From Streptomyces sp. NBC_01571 (GTDB taxonomy: Bacteria; Actinomycetota; Actinomycetes; Streptomycetales; Streptomycetaceae): 64,000 bases of DNA. The position numbers and the translations under genes are program-made. Each line of letters starts with the position of its first letter. Within the stretch, counting starts at the first letter, position 1. The stretch lies in assembly GCF_026339875.1 (NCBI RefSeq), contig NZ_JAPEPZ010000001.1, positions 7,316,001 through 7,380,000 of the forward strand, given 5' to 3'. The notes under the pieces are model-generated. The model searched no databases and was not told the DNA's origin. It saw only the letters and a list, made by a program, of their open reading frames with translations. Shown here one piece after another: positions 8,683 through 17,119 of this stretch.

Positions 8683-9807
8683 ATGGCAGGTACTGACCGC
8701 GAGAAGGCGCTCGACGCCGCGCTCGCACAGATTGAACGGCAATTCGGCAAGGGCGCGGTGATGCGCCTGGGCGAGCGCCCGAACGAGCCCATCGAGGTCA
8801 TCCCCACCGGGTCGACCGCGCTCGACGTGGCCCTCGGGGTCGGCGGCCTGCCGCGCGGCCGAGTGGTGGAGGTGTACGGCCCGGAGTCCTCCGGCAAGAC
8901 GACGCTGACGCTGCACGCGGTGGCGAACGCGCAGAAGGCCGGCGGCCAGGTGGCCTTCGTGGACGCCGAGCACGCCCTCGACCCCGAGTACGCGAAGAAG
9001 CTCGGCGTCGACATCGACAACCTGATCCTGTCCCAGCCGGACAACGGCGAGCAGGCTCTGGAAATCGTGGACATGCTCGTCCGCTCCGGCGCGCTCGACC
9101 TCATCGTCATCGACTCCGTCGCCGCCCTGGTGCCGCGCGCGGAGATCGAGGGCGAGATGGGTGACTCGCACGTGGGTCTGCAGGCCCGCCTGATGAGCCA
9201 GGCCCTGCGCAAGATCACCAGCGCGCTCAACCAGTCGAAGACCACCGCGATCTTCATCAACCAGCTCCGCGAGAAGATCGGCGTGATGTTCGGTTCCCCG
9301 GAGACCACGACGGGTGGCCGGGCGCTGAAGTTCTACGCCTCGGTGCGTCTCGACATCCGCCGCATCGAAACGCTGAAGGACGGCACGGACGCGGTCGGCA
9401 ACCGCACCCGCGTCAAGGTCGTCAAGAACAAGGTCGCGCCCCCCTTCAAGCAGGCCGAGTTCGACATCCTCTACGGGCACGGCATCAGCCGTGAGGGCGG
9501 CCTGATCGACATGGGCGTGGAGCACGGCTTCGTGCGCAAGGCCGGCGCCTGGTACACGTACGAGGGCGACCAGCTCGGCCAGGGCAAGGAGAACGCGCGC
9601 AACTTCCTGAAGGACAACCCCGACCTCGCGAACGAGATCGAGAAGAAGATCAAGGAGAAGCTGGGTGTCGGCGTGAGGCCGGCGGAGCCCACCGCCGAGC
9701 CGGCCGCGGACGCGGCGGCCCCGACCGCCTCGGACGAGGCCGCGAAGACGGTGCCGGCACCCGCGGTCAAGACCACCAAGTCCAAGACCGCGGCGGCCAA
9801 GAGCTAG
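8683..9807 (+). CDS. recA: Recombinase RecA
   Basis: This 374-residue RecA is full length. It binds single-stranded DNA, catalyses homologous strand exchange and stimulates LexA self-cleavage. Walker A is GPESSGKTT near residue 66, Walker [11 protein letters not shown] near residue 140, and the L2 region [30 protein letters not shown] is intact. The C-terminus has the Ala/Lys-rich tail usual in Streptomyces. The ATG at 8683 is preceded by GGTGGAA. An SOS box upstream implies DNA-damage induction. recX begins 3 bp after the stop, so the two form an operon. Confidence 0.98.
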   Translation: MAGTDREKALDAALAQIERQFGKGAVMRLGERPNEPIEVIPTGSTALDVALGVGGLPRGRVVEVYGPESSGKTTLTLHAVANAQKAGGQVAFVDAEHALDPEYAKKLGVDIDNLILSQPDNGEQALEIVDMLVRSGALDLIVIDSVAALVPRAEIEGEMGDSHVGLQARLMSQALRKITSALNQSKTTAIFINQLREKIGVMFGSPETTTGGRALKFYASVRLDIRRIETLKDGTDAVGNRTRVKVVKNKVAPPFKQAEFDILYGHGISREGGLIDMGVEHGFVRKAGAWYTYEGDQLGQGKENARNFLKDNPDLANEIEKKIKEKLGVGVRPAEPTAEPAADAAAPTASDEAAKTVPAPAVKTTKSKTAAAKS

Positions 9808-9810
9808 TCC

Positions 9811-10734
9811 ATGACGCGACGAACCGACTGGGCCGAGTACGCCGACCCCGTGCCACCGGAGGGGCGGGGGTACGGGGGACAGGGCGACGCGGTCGGAGAC
9901 GGCGGAAGAACCCACGGCGGGGCGTACGGCTCCGACGGGTTCCTCGGCGGGGAACCGGACGGACCGGACGGCGAGGGCCGTTGGAGCGGAGGCTCCCGCG
10001 GCCGCGTCGGGCGCGGCGGCGCGGACGGTGCGGCGGGCTACGGCGACGTTCCGGCGGACCCGCACGGTTCGCAGGCTGACGGTTCACGCCGTGGCGGTGC
10101 CGGCCGGCGCGGCGACGGCGGGCCGCGCGGTGGACGAGGGCGTCGGAGAAACGGCGGTTTCGGTGAGCCGTCCGGCGACCCACAGGATGGAGGCACTCCT
10201 ACCTCGTCGAGGGCCGAGAAGGGGGAGCCCCCAGGGGACCCGGCTGAGCGGGCGCGGGCGATCTGTCTGCGCCTGCTCACCGGGACCCCGCGTACGCGGA
10301 AACAGCTCGCGGATGCGCTGCGCAAGCGTGAGATCCCCGACGAGGTCGCGGACGAGGTCCTGTCACGCTTCGAGGAGGTCGGCCTGATCAACGACGGCGC
10401 CTTCGCGGACGCCTGGGTGGAGTCCCGGCACCACGGCCGGGGTCTGGCCCGGCGGGCCCTCGCGCGGGAGCTGCGGACCAAGGGCGTGGACTCGACGCTC
10501 ATCGACGAGGCCGTCGGACAGCTCGACTCCGAGCAGGAGGAGGCGACGGCGCGCGAACTCGTCGCCCGCAAGCTGCGCTCCACACGCGGCCTCGACCGCG
10601 ACAAGCGGCTGCGCCGTCTCGCGGGCATGCTCGCCCGCAAGGGTTACTCCGAGGGCATGGCGCTGCGGGTGGTCCGCCAGGCCCTGGAGGAAGAGGGCGA
10701 GGACACGGAGGGGCTCGGGGACGAGGGGTTCTGA
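9811..10734 (+). CDS. recX: Regulatory protein RecX with long N-terminal extension
   Basis: RecX binds RecA filaments and limits their activity. The conserved RecX domain occupies about residues 148-295: ARAICLRLLTGTPRTRKQLADALRKR, then GLINDGAFADAWVESR and the tandem three-helix repeats. The first roughly 145 residues are an unusual Gly/Asp/Arg-rich, low-complexity region with no predicted fold, making the protein 307 residues against about 150-200 in most bacteria. A start nearer the core domain cannot be excluded, but the ATG at 9811 lies 3 bp after recA, which favours translational coupling. Confidence 0.93.
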   Translation: MTRRTDWAEYADPVPPEGRGYGGQGDAVGDGGRTHGGAYGSDGFLGGEPDGPDGEGRWSGGSRGRVGRGGADGAAGYGDVPADPHGSQADGSRRGGAGRRGDGGPRGGRGRRRNGGFGEPSGDPQDGGTPTSSRAEKGEPPGDPAERARAICLRLLTGTPRTRKQLADALRKREIPDEVADEVLSRFEEVGLINDGAFADAWVESRHHGRGLARRALARELRTKGVDSTLIDEAVGQLDSEQEEATARELVARKLRSTRGLDRDKRLRRLAGMLARKGYSEGMALRVVRQALEEEGEDTEGLGDEGF

Positions 10735-10969
10735 CCCGAGGGGGTGCGGGCACGGGGTGTTCTGGCCCGGCGGACATTCTGGGCGCGGGACTCCGACCTG
10801 ACGGGATTCCGGGCACCCGGTTCCGAACAGGGGCAGGGGGCAGTGAGCCATGGCGACCGCCCCTTACGGCAGAGGGCGCCCACCATGGCCGAACCACCTG
10901 AACCGAACCACCTGAACCACGGGGACTGCCTGGACCACCGGAACGAGGGGACCACCTGGACCACGGCGA

Positions 10970-11380
10970 CTACGGGGACGGCGCCGTCACCGGCAGACCG
11001 GCCGCCTTCCACGCCTGGAATCCTCCGACCAGGTCGGTCGCCCGGCTCAGTCCCAGCCGGTGCAGGGACACCGCGGCGAGGCTGGACGCGTACCCCTCGT
11101 TGCAGATCACGACGACCCGCAGATCATGGCTGGTGGCCTCGGGGACGCGGTGGCTGCCCTGAGGGTCGAGCCGCCACTCCAGTTCGTTGCGTTCGACGAC
11201 GAGGGCACCGGGGATCAGCCCGTCGCGGTCACGCAGGGCGGCGTACCGGATGTCGACGAGAAGGGCTTCGCCGGCCCGCGCGGCGTCGTGTGCGTCCACG
11301 GCCTCCACGCGGTCGAGTCCCGCGCGGACCTCCTCCAGCAGTGCGTCGATGCCCACCGGGCCTTGGGTGTGGTCGCTCAC
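10970..11380 (-). CDS. Rhodanese-like sulfurtransferase
   Basis: This 136-residue single rhodanese domain has the active-site cysteine in CNEGYASS near residue 92. The preceding LLVDIRYAALRDRDGLIPGAL segment is typical of the fold. Rhodaneses move sulfane sulfur to thiophilic acceptors. Its GTG start overlaps the stop of the cysteine dioxygenase gene (GTGA, 11377-11380), so the pair is co-translated and probably handles sulfur from cysteine breakdown. The ending LVGGFQAWKAAGLPV is a standard rhodanese C-terminus. Confidence 0.9.
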   Translation of the reverse strand: MSDHTQGPVGIDALLEEVRAGLDRVEAVDAHDAARAGEALLVDIRYAALRDRDGLIPGALVVERNELEWRLDPQGSHRVPEATSHDLRVVVICNEGYASSLAAVSLHRLGLSRATDLVGGFQAWKAAGLPVTAPSP

Positions 11381-11904
11381 TGCCAGTCCTCCGGTCGTTC
11401 GACCTGCTCGAGTCGGAGGATCTGCCCGGTACGGCTGTAGCGGCGGATCCGGGGCAGCGGCGGGTAGTAGGCGTGGACGGAGATCGCGTGCTCCTCGGTG
11501 GACTCGTTGAGCACCTCGTGCACATGGTGGCGGCCGAAGGAACGGCCCTTGCCGGCCGGCAGCCGCCGCTCGCGGTCCACGTCCCCGGTCAGTTCGAGGG
11601 TCTTCCAGCCGTCGGTGGGCAGCCGTGCGGCGAGCGAGTACTCCCTGAGCTCGCCGGCCGCGGTGACGAAGGCGCCGACCGAGTCGGCGTGGTCGTGCCA
11701 GCCGGTTCCGGTGCCGGGGGGCCAGCCGATGAGCCAGGCCTCGCTGCCACCCGGGCCTTCCAGACGGACCCAGGTACGGCCCTGGGGATCGAGCGGAAGC
11801 GAGGCGACCAACTCGGTGTCGGCGGCGGCGCGGCGCACGAAGTCGAGCAGGTCGGCCTGCGAGGGAGCTTGTGGGGGCGCTGAGACAGAGGGGGAGACAG
11901 ACAC
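11377..11904 (-). CDS. Cysteine dioxygenase family protein
   Basis: From GTG 11904 this is a 175-residue cupin. Iron-binding histidines are recognisable in HDHADS (near residue 80) and HHVHEV (near residue 133), and SVHAYYPPL is the usual C-terminal cupin strand of bacterial cysteine dioxygenases, which oxidise cysteine to cysteine sulfinate. An AGGA/AGGACGG ribosome-binding site lies 5-7 nt before the start. The frame also extends upstream to 12051, but that part overlaps the leader peptide. The neighbouring rhodanese and the cysteine-rich leader both fit a role in cysteine catabolism. Confidence 0.88.
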   Translation of the reverse strand: MSVSPSVSAPPQAPSQADLLDFVRRAAADTELVASLPLDPQGRTWVRLEGPGGSEAWLIGWPPGTGTGWHDHADSVGAFVTAAGELREYSLAARLPTDGWKTLELTGDVDRERRLPAGKGRSFGRHHVHEVLNESTEEHAISVHAYYPPLPRIRRYSRTGQILRLEQVERPEDWQ

Positions 11905-11908
11905 TTGT

Positions 11909-11990
11909 ACCGTCCTGAGGGTTCGCGAGGGGCGCGCGGCAGCAAGGAGGGCGCGCACGGGGAGAGGGGGAGCGAATTCAGCAGGACGGT
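11909..11990 (-). promoter_or_regulatory. Putative translational attenuator (anti-SD/SD pairing)
   Basis: Two perfectly complementary 9-mers, ACCGTCCTG inside the leader-peptide codons and CAGGACGGT over the downstream ribosome-binding site, are 64 nt apart. Pairing would hide the start of the cysteine dioxygenase gene. A ribosome at the end of the leader would prevent it. Confidence 0.6.
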
Positions 11991-12025
11991 CGACACACGC
12001 AGCCCGCATAGCGGATGAGGTCCAT
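11978..12025 (-). CDS. Cysteine-rich leader peptide upstream of cysteine dioxygenase
   Basis: This short frame encodes MDLIRYAGCVCRPSC, 15 residues with three cysteines in the last seven. It has an excellent ribosome-binding site (GGAGGG, 5 nt before the ATG) and a promoter 40 nt further upstream. Cysteine-rich leader peptides that sense cysteinyl-tRNA are known before sulfur genes in actinobacteria. The end of the leader (ACCGTCCTG, 11982-11990 on this strand) is exactly complementary to CAGGACGGT (11909-11917), which contains the cysteine dioxygenase ribosome-binding site. Translation of the leader therefore probably controls access to that site. I infer the mechanism; the pairing and codons are read directly. 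Confidence 0.75.
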   Translation of the reverse strand: MDLIRYAGCVCRPSC

Positions 12026-12051
12026 ATGGACCCTCCGCCACAGGCGCACAC

Positions 12052-12545
12052 AGGTGTCGGTCACGATCCGGAGTACACCATGGCGGTTGAGACCGGTCAA
12101 CTCACCGTCACTATGTGGACCAGACAGTCACCCGGGGTGGCCCGGCGGATTCCGGGTCGGCGGGTGACCGGTCCGCGGGTGCGCTGGGCGCGGACGAGCT
12201 CGGTCCGGGAGATCACGGGTGACGTCGATCCGGAAGAACCCGAGGTCCGGACGGCCCTGGCAGCCGGCCTCGAGCCCGCGCGCTCGACCACGCCGGCAGA
12301 CGGTGCCCACCCGAGGGCGGCCAGTGGCGGCTCCCCGGAGGGACTTCCGCGGGATACACCTCGTCACTGCGTGCTATCCATCACGTGTGCGGTGCGTCAC
12401 GGCGGTGCGGCCGAGGTCCGGAAACGTACCCGCGGGGCGGGCCCGGGAAGACCGCAGCGGCCCGTGGACGCCGCGGGCGCGAGCCCGACCAGGTTCGGGC
12501 GGGTACGGGCGAGTTGGACGGGCCCGCGGGAGAACGGCCCGTCCG
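12052..12545. other. Intergenic region, no gene seen
   Basis: This is 494 bp between the leader peptide and the end of the monooxygenase gene. It contains the TTGACC/TGTACT promoter at 12072-12100. The open frames crossing it are high-GC shadows without start signals or recognisable domains. Confidence 0.6.
12072..12100 (-). promoter_or_regulatory. Promoter of the leader peptide-cysteine dioxygenase-rhodanese operon
   Basis: On the minus strand TTGACC (12100-12095), a 17-bp spacer and TGTACT (12077-12072) form a good housekeeping promoter. Expected transcription start is near 12065, giving a 40-nt untranslated leader before the peptide start. Confidence 0.65.
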
Positions 12546-14348
12546 TCAGCCCGTGCGCACCGCGTTCTCCGCCCTCGCCTCCCGCTCCGCTTCGGCCGCC
12601 ACCCTGGCGGGGCCGCCCAGTGCCGCTTCGGCCGCCGCGTACAGGTCGGCCGGGCGCACTCCGCTCAACGCGGTGACCAGGTGGCCGTCGGGGCGCACCA
12701 GCAGCACGCTGTGCGCGGCCGCGCCGGGGTAGCTCTCGGCCACCAGGAGCTCGGCGGGGTGGGGCAGCGCGGTCACGGCGGCCGCCAGCCGGGGCATGAT
12801 CCCGGCCGTCACCCAGTGCTTCCGCTCCCACACCCCCGTACCGGGTGCGACCAGCACGACGAGCAGCACCCCACGCCCGAGGCGGTCCCGCAGCGGTACG
12901 AACGTGCCGTCCTCCGCGGTCACCCGCACGTCGACGACCGGCGCACCGGGCGCCGTGTCCACCGGAGTCTCCGACTCGGAGGGGCGGGGCGCGAGCGGTG
13001 AGTCGGCGTACGTCCCCGGCCTGCCCAGCGGGCCGCGTCCCAGGTGCCCGTCCGTGAGCATGACGTCGTGGCCGCGGGCCGAACCGGGCACGTACGCCCG
13101 TAGTCCTCCGCCACCGCGCAGCAGCGGAAGTGCCTGGTCGGCGGCGCGCAGCCGGGCGGCCACGACGGCACGTCGCTCCACCTGATAGCTGTCGAGCAGC
13201 GCCTCGTGCGGGCCGTGGTGCCAGGCCACCGCCAGCTTCCAGGCGAGGTTGTCGGCGTCCCGCAGGCCCTCGTCCAGGCCCTGGGTGCCGAGTGCGCCGA
13301 GCAGGTGCGCGGCGTCCCCGGCCAGGAACACCCGGCCGGACCGCCACCGGCGCGCGAGGCGGTGATGGACGGTGTGGACGCCGGTGTCGAGCAGTTCGTA
13401 CGGGGGCGTGGGGCCGCCGCTCCAGCCCGCGAGGGTCTCCCGGATGCGTGTCACCAGCAGGTCCGGGGTGACCAGGTCCTTGCCGGGCGGCAGCAGCCAG
13501 TCCAGGCGCCACACGTCGTCGGCGAGGGGGCGGGCGGTCACCTCGCCGGCCGACGGGCCCGAGGTCCGCCACGGCGGCATCCGGTGCAGCAACGCTTCGC
13601 CGGGCCAGGGAAGTTCTGTCCGCAGCGCGGCCACGGCGTGCCGTTCGACGGCCGTGCGCCCGGGGAAGCGGATGTCCTGGAGCTTGCGCACGGTCGAGCG
13701 CGGACCGTCGCATCCGACGAGGTAACTTCCCCGCCACCAAGTGCCGTTGGAGCCCCTGGTGTGCGCGGTGACGCCCGAGGTCTCCTGCTCGACGGAGTCG
13801 AGGCGGCTGTTGACGGCGAGCTTGATCAGCCGCTCGTGGGCGATGGCCTCGCGCAGGGCGGTCGTGAGGGTGTGCTGGGGGAGATGCAGCGGGGCGGACA
13901 GTCCGGCGTCCTTGGAGTCCGGCGCGCCGCCCTTCGGGTTCTGCGCGCCACTCTTCAGGCCGTGCGCGCTCCCCTTCGCGCCGTGCGCGCCGTACGGCGT
14001 GACGCTTCCGTTGTCGCGTGCCGTGCTTCCAGAGCCCTCCTCCCCGGCGTCGAAGTCCAGCACGCCGCCGAACGATCCCGTCGCGTCGAATCCGATCTCA
14101 CGCATCACCTGCTTGCGCCGCATCGACCGCCATCCGGCCCAACGGAACCCGACGTCGGAGAGGGGGAGACCGGTCAGGCGCTCGACGAGCGCGGCGGTGT
14201 CCTCGCGCAGCACCACCGTCCGTGCGAGCCGTTGTTCGTCCTTGCCCGGCCCCTCGTCGAGGACTACGGACGGGACCTCCTGGCGGGCCAGCGCCAGGGA
14301 GAGGGCGAGACCCACGGGCCCCGCTCCGGCAATGATCACCGGGTCCAC
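12546..14348 (-). CDS. FAD-dependent aromatic-type monooxygenase
   Basis: This protein of about 600 residues is a flavoprotein hydroxylase of the PheA/TfdB/UbiH type. The N-terminal dinucleotide motif IIAGAGPVGLALSLALARQ begins at residue 4 and the second FAD motif GRVFLAGDAAHLLGALGTQGLDEGLRDADNLAWKL lies near residue 350. The C-terminal 170 residues form a thioredoxin-like domain as in phenol hydroxylases. The start is taken as GTG 14348, with AGGGGG upstream; an ATG 90 bp earlier is possible. Residues near 130-165 contain an inserted low-complexity Gly/Lys/Ser stretch not expected in the family. The substrate cannot be read from sequence. Confidence 0.85.
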   Translation of the reverse strand: MDPVIIAGAGPVGLALSLALARQEVPSVVLDEGPGKDEQRLARTVVLREDTAALVERLTGLPLSDVGFRWAGWRSMRRKQVMREIGFDATGSFGGVLDFDAGEEGSGSTARDNGSVTPYGAHGAKGSAHGLKSGAQNPKGGAPDSKDAGLSAPLHLPQHTLTTALREAIAHERLIKLAVNSRLDSVEQETSGVTAHTRGSNGTWWRGSYLVGCDGPRSTVRKLQDIRFPGRTAVERHAVAALRTELPWPGEALLHRMPPWRTSGPSAGEVTARPLADDVWRLDWLLPPGKDLVTPDLLVTRIRETLAGWSGGPTPPYELLDTGVHTVHHRLARRWRSGRVFLAGDAAHLLGALGTQGLDEGLRDADNLAWKLAVAWHHGPHEALLDSYQVERRAVVAARLRAADQALPLLRGGGGLRAYVPGSARGHDVMLTDGHLGRGPLGRPGTYADSPLAPRPSESETPVDTAPGAPVVDVRVTAEDGTFVPLRDRLGRGVLLVVLVAPGTGVWERKHWVTAGIMPRLAAAVTALPHPAELLVAESYPGAAAHSVLLVRPDGHLVTALSGVRPADLYAAAEAALGGPARVAAEAEREARAENAVRTG

Positions 14349-14523
14349 GGCGCGCGGCCCCCTGCCCGGAGCGGCGTCTTCGGGGACGTGAGGGAAAAGG
14401 CAGTCGGAGCGGGGTGCACGATCACAGAACGTATGCAACCTATTGCCGCTGCTTGCGTCAAGTGACGGGGGCAGTGGCGATCATGCCGCTGCTCCCGTCG
14501 TGCCGACCCCGGGTGAGGTTCCG

Positions 14524-15417
14524 TCAGATGGAGATGCCGCCCCCCGCGCCGGTCGCTTCCGTGCCCGCGACCGCGGCCGGCGGAAGTACCGTGCCCGTCG
14601 ACTTCTTGCCGCGCCGCAGCCGTCCTTCCAGCCAGCTCGCGAAGCTCGTGAGGCTGAAGTTGATCGCGATGAAGATCAGGGCCGCGACGGTGAAGCTGGC
14701 GATGGTGTTCGCGCCGTAGTACGCGCTCATCGGGCCCACGGAGGCGAGCAGGTCGGGGAAGGTGAGGACCGCGCCGCCGATCGCGGTGTCCTTCACGATC
14801 ACGACGACCTGGCTGACGATCGCCGGCAGCATCGCGGTGACCGCCTGCGGAAGCAGGATGAACCGCATGACCTGGTTCTTGCGCAGACCGACGGCCAGAG
14901 CCGCCTCGGACTGGCCCTTGGGGAGCGACAGGATGCCCGCGCGGACGATCTCCGCGAGGACCGATGAGTTGTAGAGCACGAGTCCCGTGACGACCGCGTA
15001 GAGCGCACGGTCGTCCGAACTGACGCTCGTGTACTCGGAGTACGCGGCGACGGCGAAGATCATGAGCACCAGCACCGGGATGGCGCGGAAGAACTCCACG
15101 ACCGCCGCCGCCGGTATCCGGATCCAGACGTGGTCGGAGAGCCGGGCTATGCCGAAGAAGGCGCCGAGCGGCAGGGCGATGACCATGGAGAGGGCCGCGG
15201 CCTTCAGCGTGTTCTGCAGCCCTGGCCAGAGGTACGTGCTCCAGGCCTCGCCATGAACGAAGGGCTTCCACTTCTCCCAGGCCAGTTGGTCCTTGTCGTT
15301 GAGGCTGGTGATCACCCACCACAACAGGGCCGCGAAGGCGACCAGGAACAGTGCCGAGTAGAGGATGTTGCGCCGCTTGGCACGAGGGCCCTGGGCGTCG
15401 TAGAGGACGGACGTCAT
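14524..15417 (-). CDS. gluD: Glutamate ABC transporter permease GluD
   Basis: This 297-residue integral membrane subunit of a polar amino acid importer has five to six helices and the HisM/ArtM-type cytoplasmic EAA loop (AALAVGLRKNQVMRFILLPQAV). Its ATG at 15417 overlaps the gluC stop (ATGA), so it is translationally coupled. With GluA (ATPase), GluB (binding lipoprotein) and GluC (second permease) it forms the glutamate uptake system described in Corynebacterium and Streptomyces. It is the last gene of the leftward gluABCD operon. Confidence 0.93.
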   Translation of the reverse strand: MTSVLYDAQGPRAKRRNILYSALFLVAFAALLWWVITSLNDKDQLAWEKWKPFVHGEAWSTYLWPGLQNTLKAAALSMVIALPLGAFFGIARLSDHVWIRIPAAAVVEFFRAIPVLVLMIFAVAAYSEYTSVSSDDRALYAVVTGLVLYNSSVLAEIVRAGILSLPKGQSEAALAVGLRKNQVMRFILLPQAVTAMLPAIVSQVVVIVKDTAIGGAVLTFPDLLASVGPMSAYYGANTIASFTVAALIFIAINFSLTSFASWLEGRLRRGKKSTGTVLPPAAVAGTEATGAGGGISI

Positions 15418-16079
15418 CGCTTCACCGCCACCTTCTTGCCCACCCAGCCGAGAAGGAGGCCGGTCGGCAGCGTCAGACACATGAATCCGAACGCGAAGAC
15501 CGCGGAGATCGCGATGAGTTGCGCCTCGTTCTCGATCATGTTCTTCATGAGGGTCGCCGCTTCGGCGACACCGATCGCGGCCGCGATCGTCGTGTTCTTC
15601 GTCAGGGCGATCAGTACGTTGGTCAGTGGACCGACGACCGAACGGAACGCCTGCGGCAGCACTATCAGCGTCAGCACCTGGGTGAAGTTGAGGCCGATCG
15701 CGCGGGCCGCCTCCGCCTGCCCGACGGGCACGGTGTTGATGCCGGACCGCAGAGACTCACAGACGAACGCCGAGGTGTAGGCGATCAGACCGAGCACGGC
15801 GAGCCGGAAGTTGATGGTGTCGAAATCATCCGCGCCGAGACTGACGCCCAGGGTCTGGTTGAGGCCGAGGGACGTGAACAGGATGATCACGGTCAGCGGG
15901 ATGTTCCGCACGGTGTTCACGTAGGCGGTACCGAAACCGCGCATGAGGGGCACCGGGCCGACCCGCATGGCGGCCAGCATCGTTCCCCAGATCAGGGAGC
16001 CGACGGCTGAGAAGACGGTGAGTTTCACCGTCACCCAGAAGGCTCCCAGCAGGTCGTAACCTTGAAGAAAGTCGAACAC
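15414..16079 (-). CDS. gluC: Glutamate ABC transporter permease GluC
   Basis: This 221-residue permease has about five transmembrane helices and the EAA coupling loop EAARAIGLNFTQVLTLIVLPQAF near residue 130, which contacts the ATPase GluA. It pairs with GluD to form the channel. A strong hairpin lies between this gene and gluB, which probably sets a lower level of permease than of binding protein. Confidence 0.93.
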   Translation of the reverse strand: MFDFLQGYDLLGAFWVTVKLTVFSAVGSLIWGTMLAAMRVGPVPLMRGFGTAYVNTVRNIPLTVIILFTSLGLNQTLGVSLGADDFDTINFRLAVLGLIAYTSAFVCESLRSGINTVPVGQAEAARAIGLNFTQVLTLIVLPQAFRSVVGPLTNVLIALTKNTTIAAAIGVAEAATLMKNMIENEAQLIAISAVFAFGFMCLTLPTGLLLGWVGKKVAVKR

Positions 16080-16112
16080 GATCTCCCGCGCTTCCGCGTG
16101 TGGTGGTGCCCG

Positions 16113-16141
16113 GGTGCGCCGCCCCCCGAGGGCGGCGCACC
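16113..16141. other. Intercistronic hairpin between gluB and gluC
   Basis: This is a perfect 12-bp GC-rich inverted repeat with a 5-nt loop in the 75 bp between gluB and gluC. No U-run follows. In binding-protein transporter operons such stems act as partial terminators or protect the upstream mRNA, raising the amount of binding protein relative to permease; that role is inferred. Confidence 0.75.
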
Positions 16142-16154
16142 GGCGGGCCCTTCA

Positions 16155-16988
16155 TCAGCTGACGATGTTGCCGATCTTCGGCGCAGGCTCGTTCTTGTAC
16201 TCCGCCGGGCCGAAGTTGGCCGTCACGGCCTTCTCCCAGGAACCGTCGGAGACCATGGACTCCAGAGCAGTGTTGATCTTGGCCTTGAGGGCGCTGCCCT
16301 TCTTGACGCCGATGCCGTAGTTCTCGTTGGACATCTTGAAGCCGCCGAGCTTGAACTTGCCCTTGAAGGTCGCCTGCGAGGCGTAGCCGGCGAGAATCGA
16401 GTCGTCCGTGGTCAGGGCGTCGATCGCCTTGTTCTGCAGACCGGTCAGGCAGGCCGAGTACGTCGGGTACTTCTGGAGCTGGGCCTTGGGCGCCAGCTTG
16501 TCGTGCACGTTCTGTGCCGAGGTCGAACCGGTCACCGAACACAGCTTCTTGCTGTTGAGGTCCGACGGCGACTTGATCGTGTCGTCGTCTGCCCGGATCA
16601 GGACGTCCTGGTGCGCGAGCAGGTAGGGGCCGGCGAAGTCGACCTTCGCCTGGCGCTCCGGGGTGATGGAGTAGGAGGCGGCGATGAAGTCGACGTCACC
16701 GCGCTTGAGCGCGTCCTCGCGGTCGGCGCTCTTCGTCTCCCGCCACTGGATCTGGTTGGTGCTGTAGCCCAGCTTCTTGGCCACGTATGTGGCGACGTCG
16801 ACGTCGAAGCCCGAGTAGCCCTGGGGCGTTTTCTGGCCGATGCCCGGCTGGTCGAACTTGATACCGATGGTGATCTTCTTGCCGCCACCGGAGTCGCTGT
16901 CCTTCTTGTCGCCCGAACCGCACGCCGTGGCGGTCGCGGCGAGCGAGAGCACAACAGCCGCCGCGGCGGTGACCTTACGGAGCTTCAT
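16155..16988 (-). CDS. gluB: Glutamate-binding lipoprotein GluB
   Basis: This 277-residue solute-binding protein has a lipoprotein signal sequence (Lys/Arg start, hydrophobic core, then ATATAC with the lipidated cysteine near residue 23). The mature part has the SBP_bac_3 signature: GFDVDVATYVAKKLGY, the ITPERQAKVDFAGPYL stretch, and a GSTSAQNV phosphate/carboxylate-binding turn. It delivers glutamate to GluC/GluD. The start MKLRK at 16988 fits the signal better than the ATG three codons upstream. Confidence 0.93.
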   Translation of the reverse strand: MKLRKVTAAAAVVLSLAATATACGSGDKKDSDSGGGKKITIGIKFDQPGIGQKTPQGYSGFDVDVATYVAKKLGYSTNQIQWRETKSADREDALKRGDVDFIAASYSITPERQAKVDFAGPYLLAHQDVLIRADDDTIKSPSDLNSKKLCSVTGSTSAQNVHDKLAPKAQLQKYPTYSACLTGLQNKAIDALTTDDSILAGYASQATFKGKFKLGGFKMSNENYGIGVKKGSALKAKINTALESMVSDGSWEKAVTANFGPAEYKNEPAPKIGNIVS

Positions 16989-17119
16989 GGTGAACATCCT
17001 TTACGTGGGGCGGAGTTGAAAGTCTTCGATCAGAGTCGTCAGGCAGACGCTTCGCACAGGGGCTTCAGTGAGGGCTGTCAGTTCGGAAGTGAACCTCGGC
17101 GGCGAAGCAGCACAGGCGG

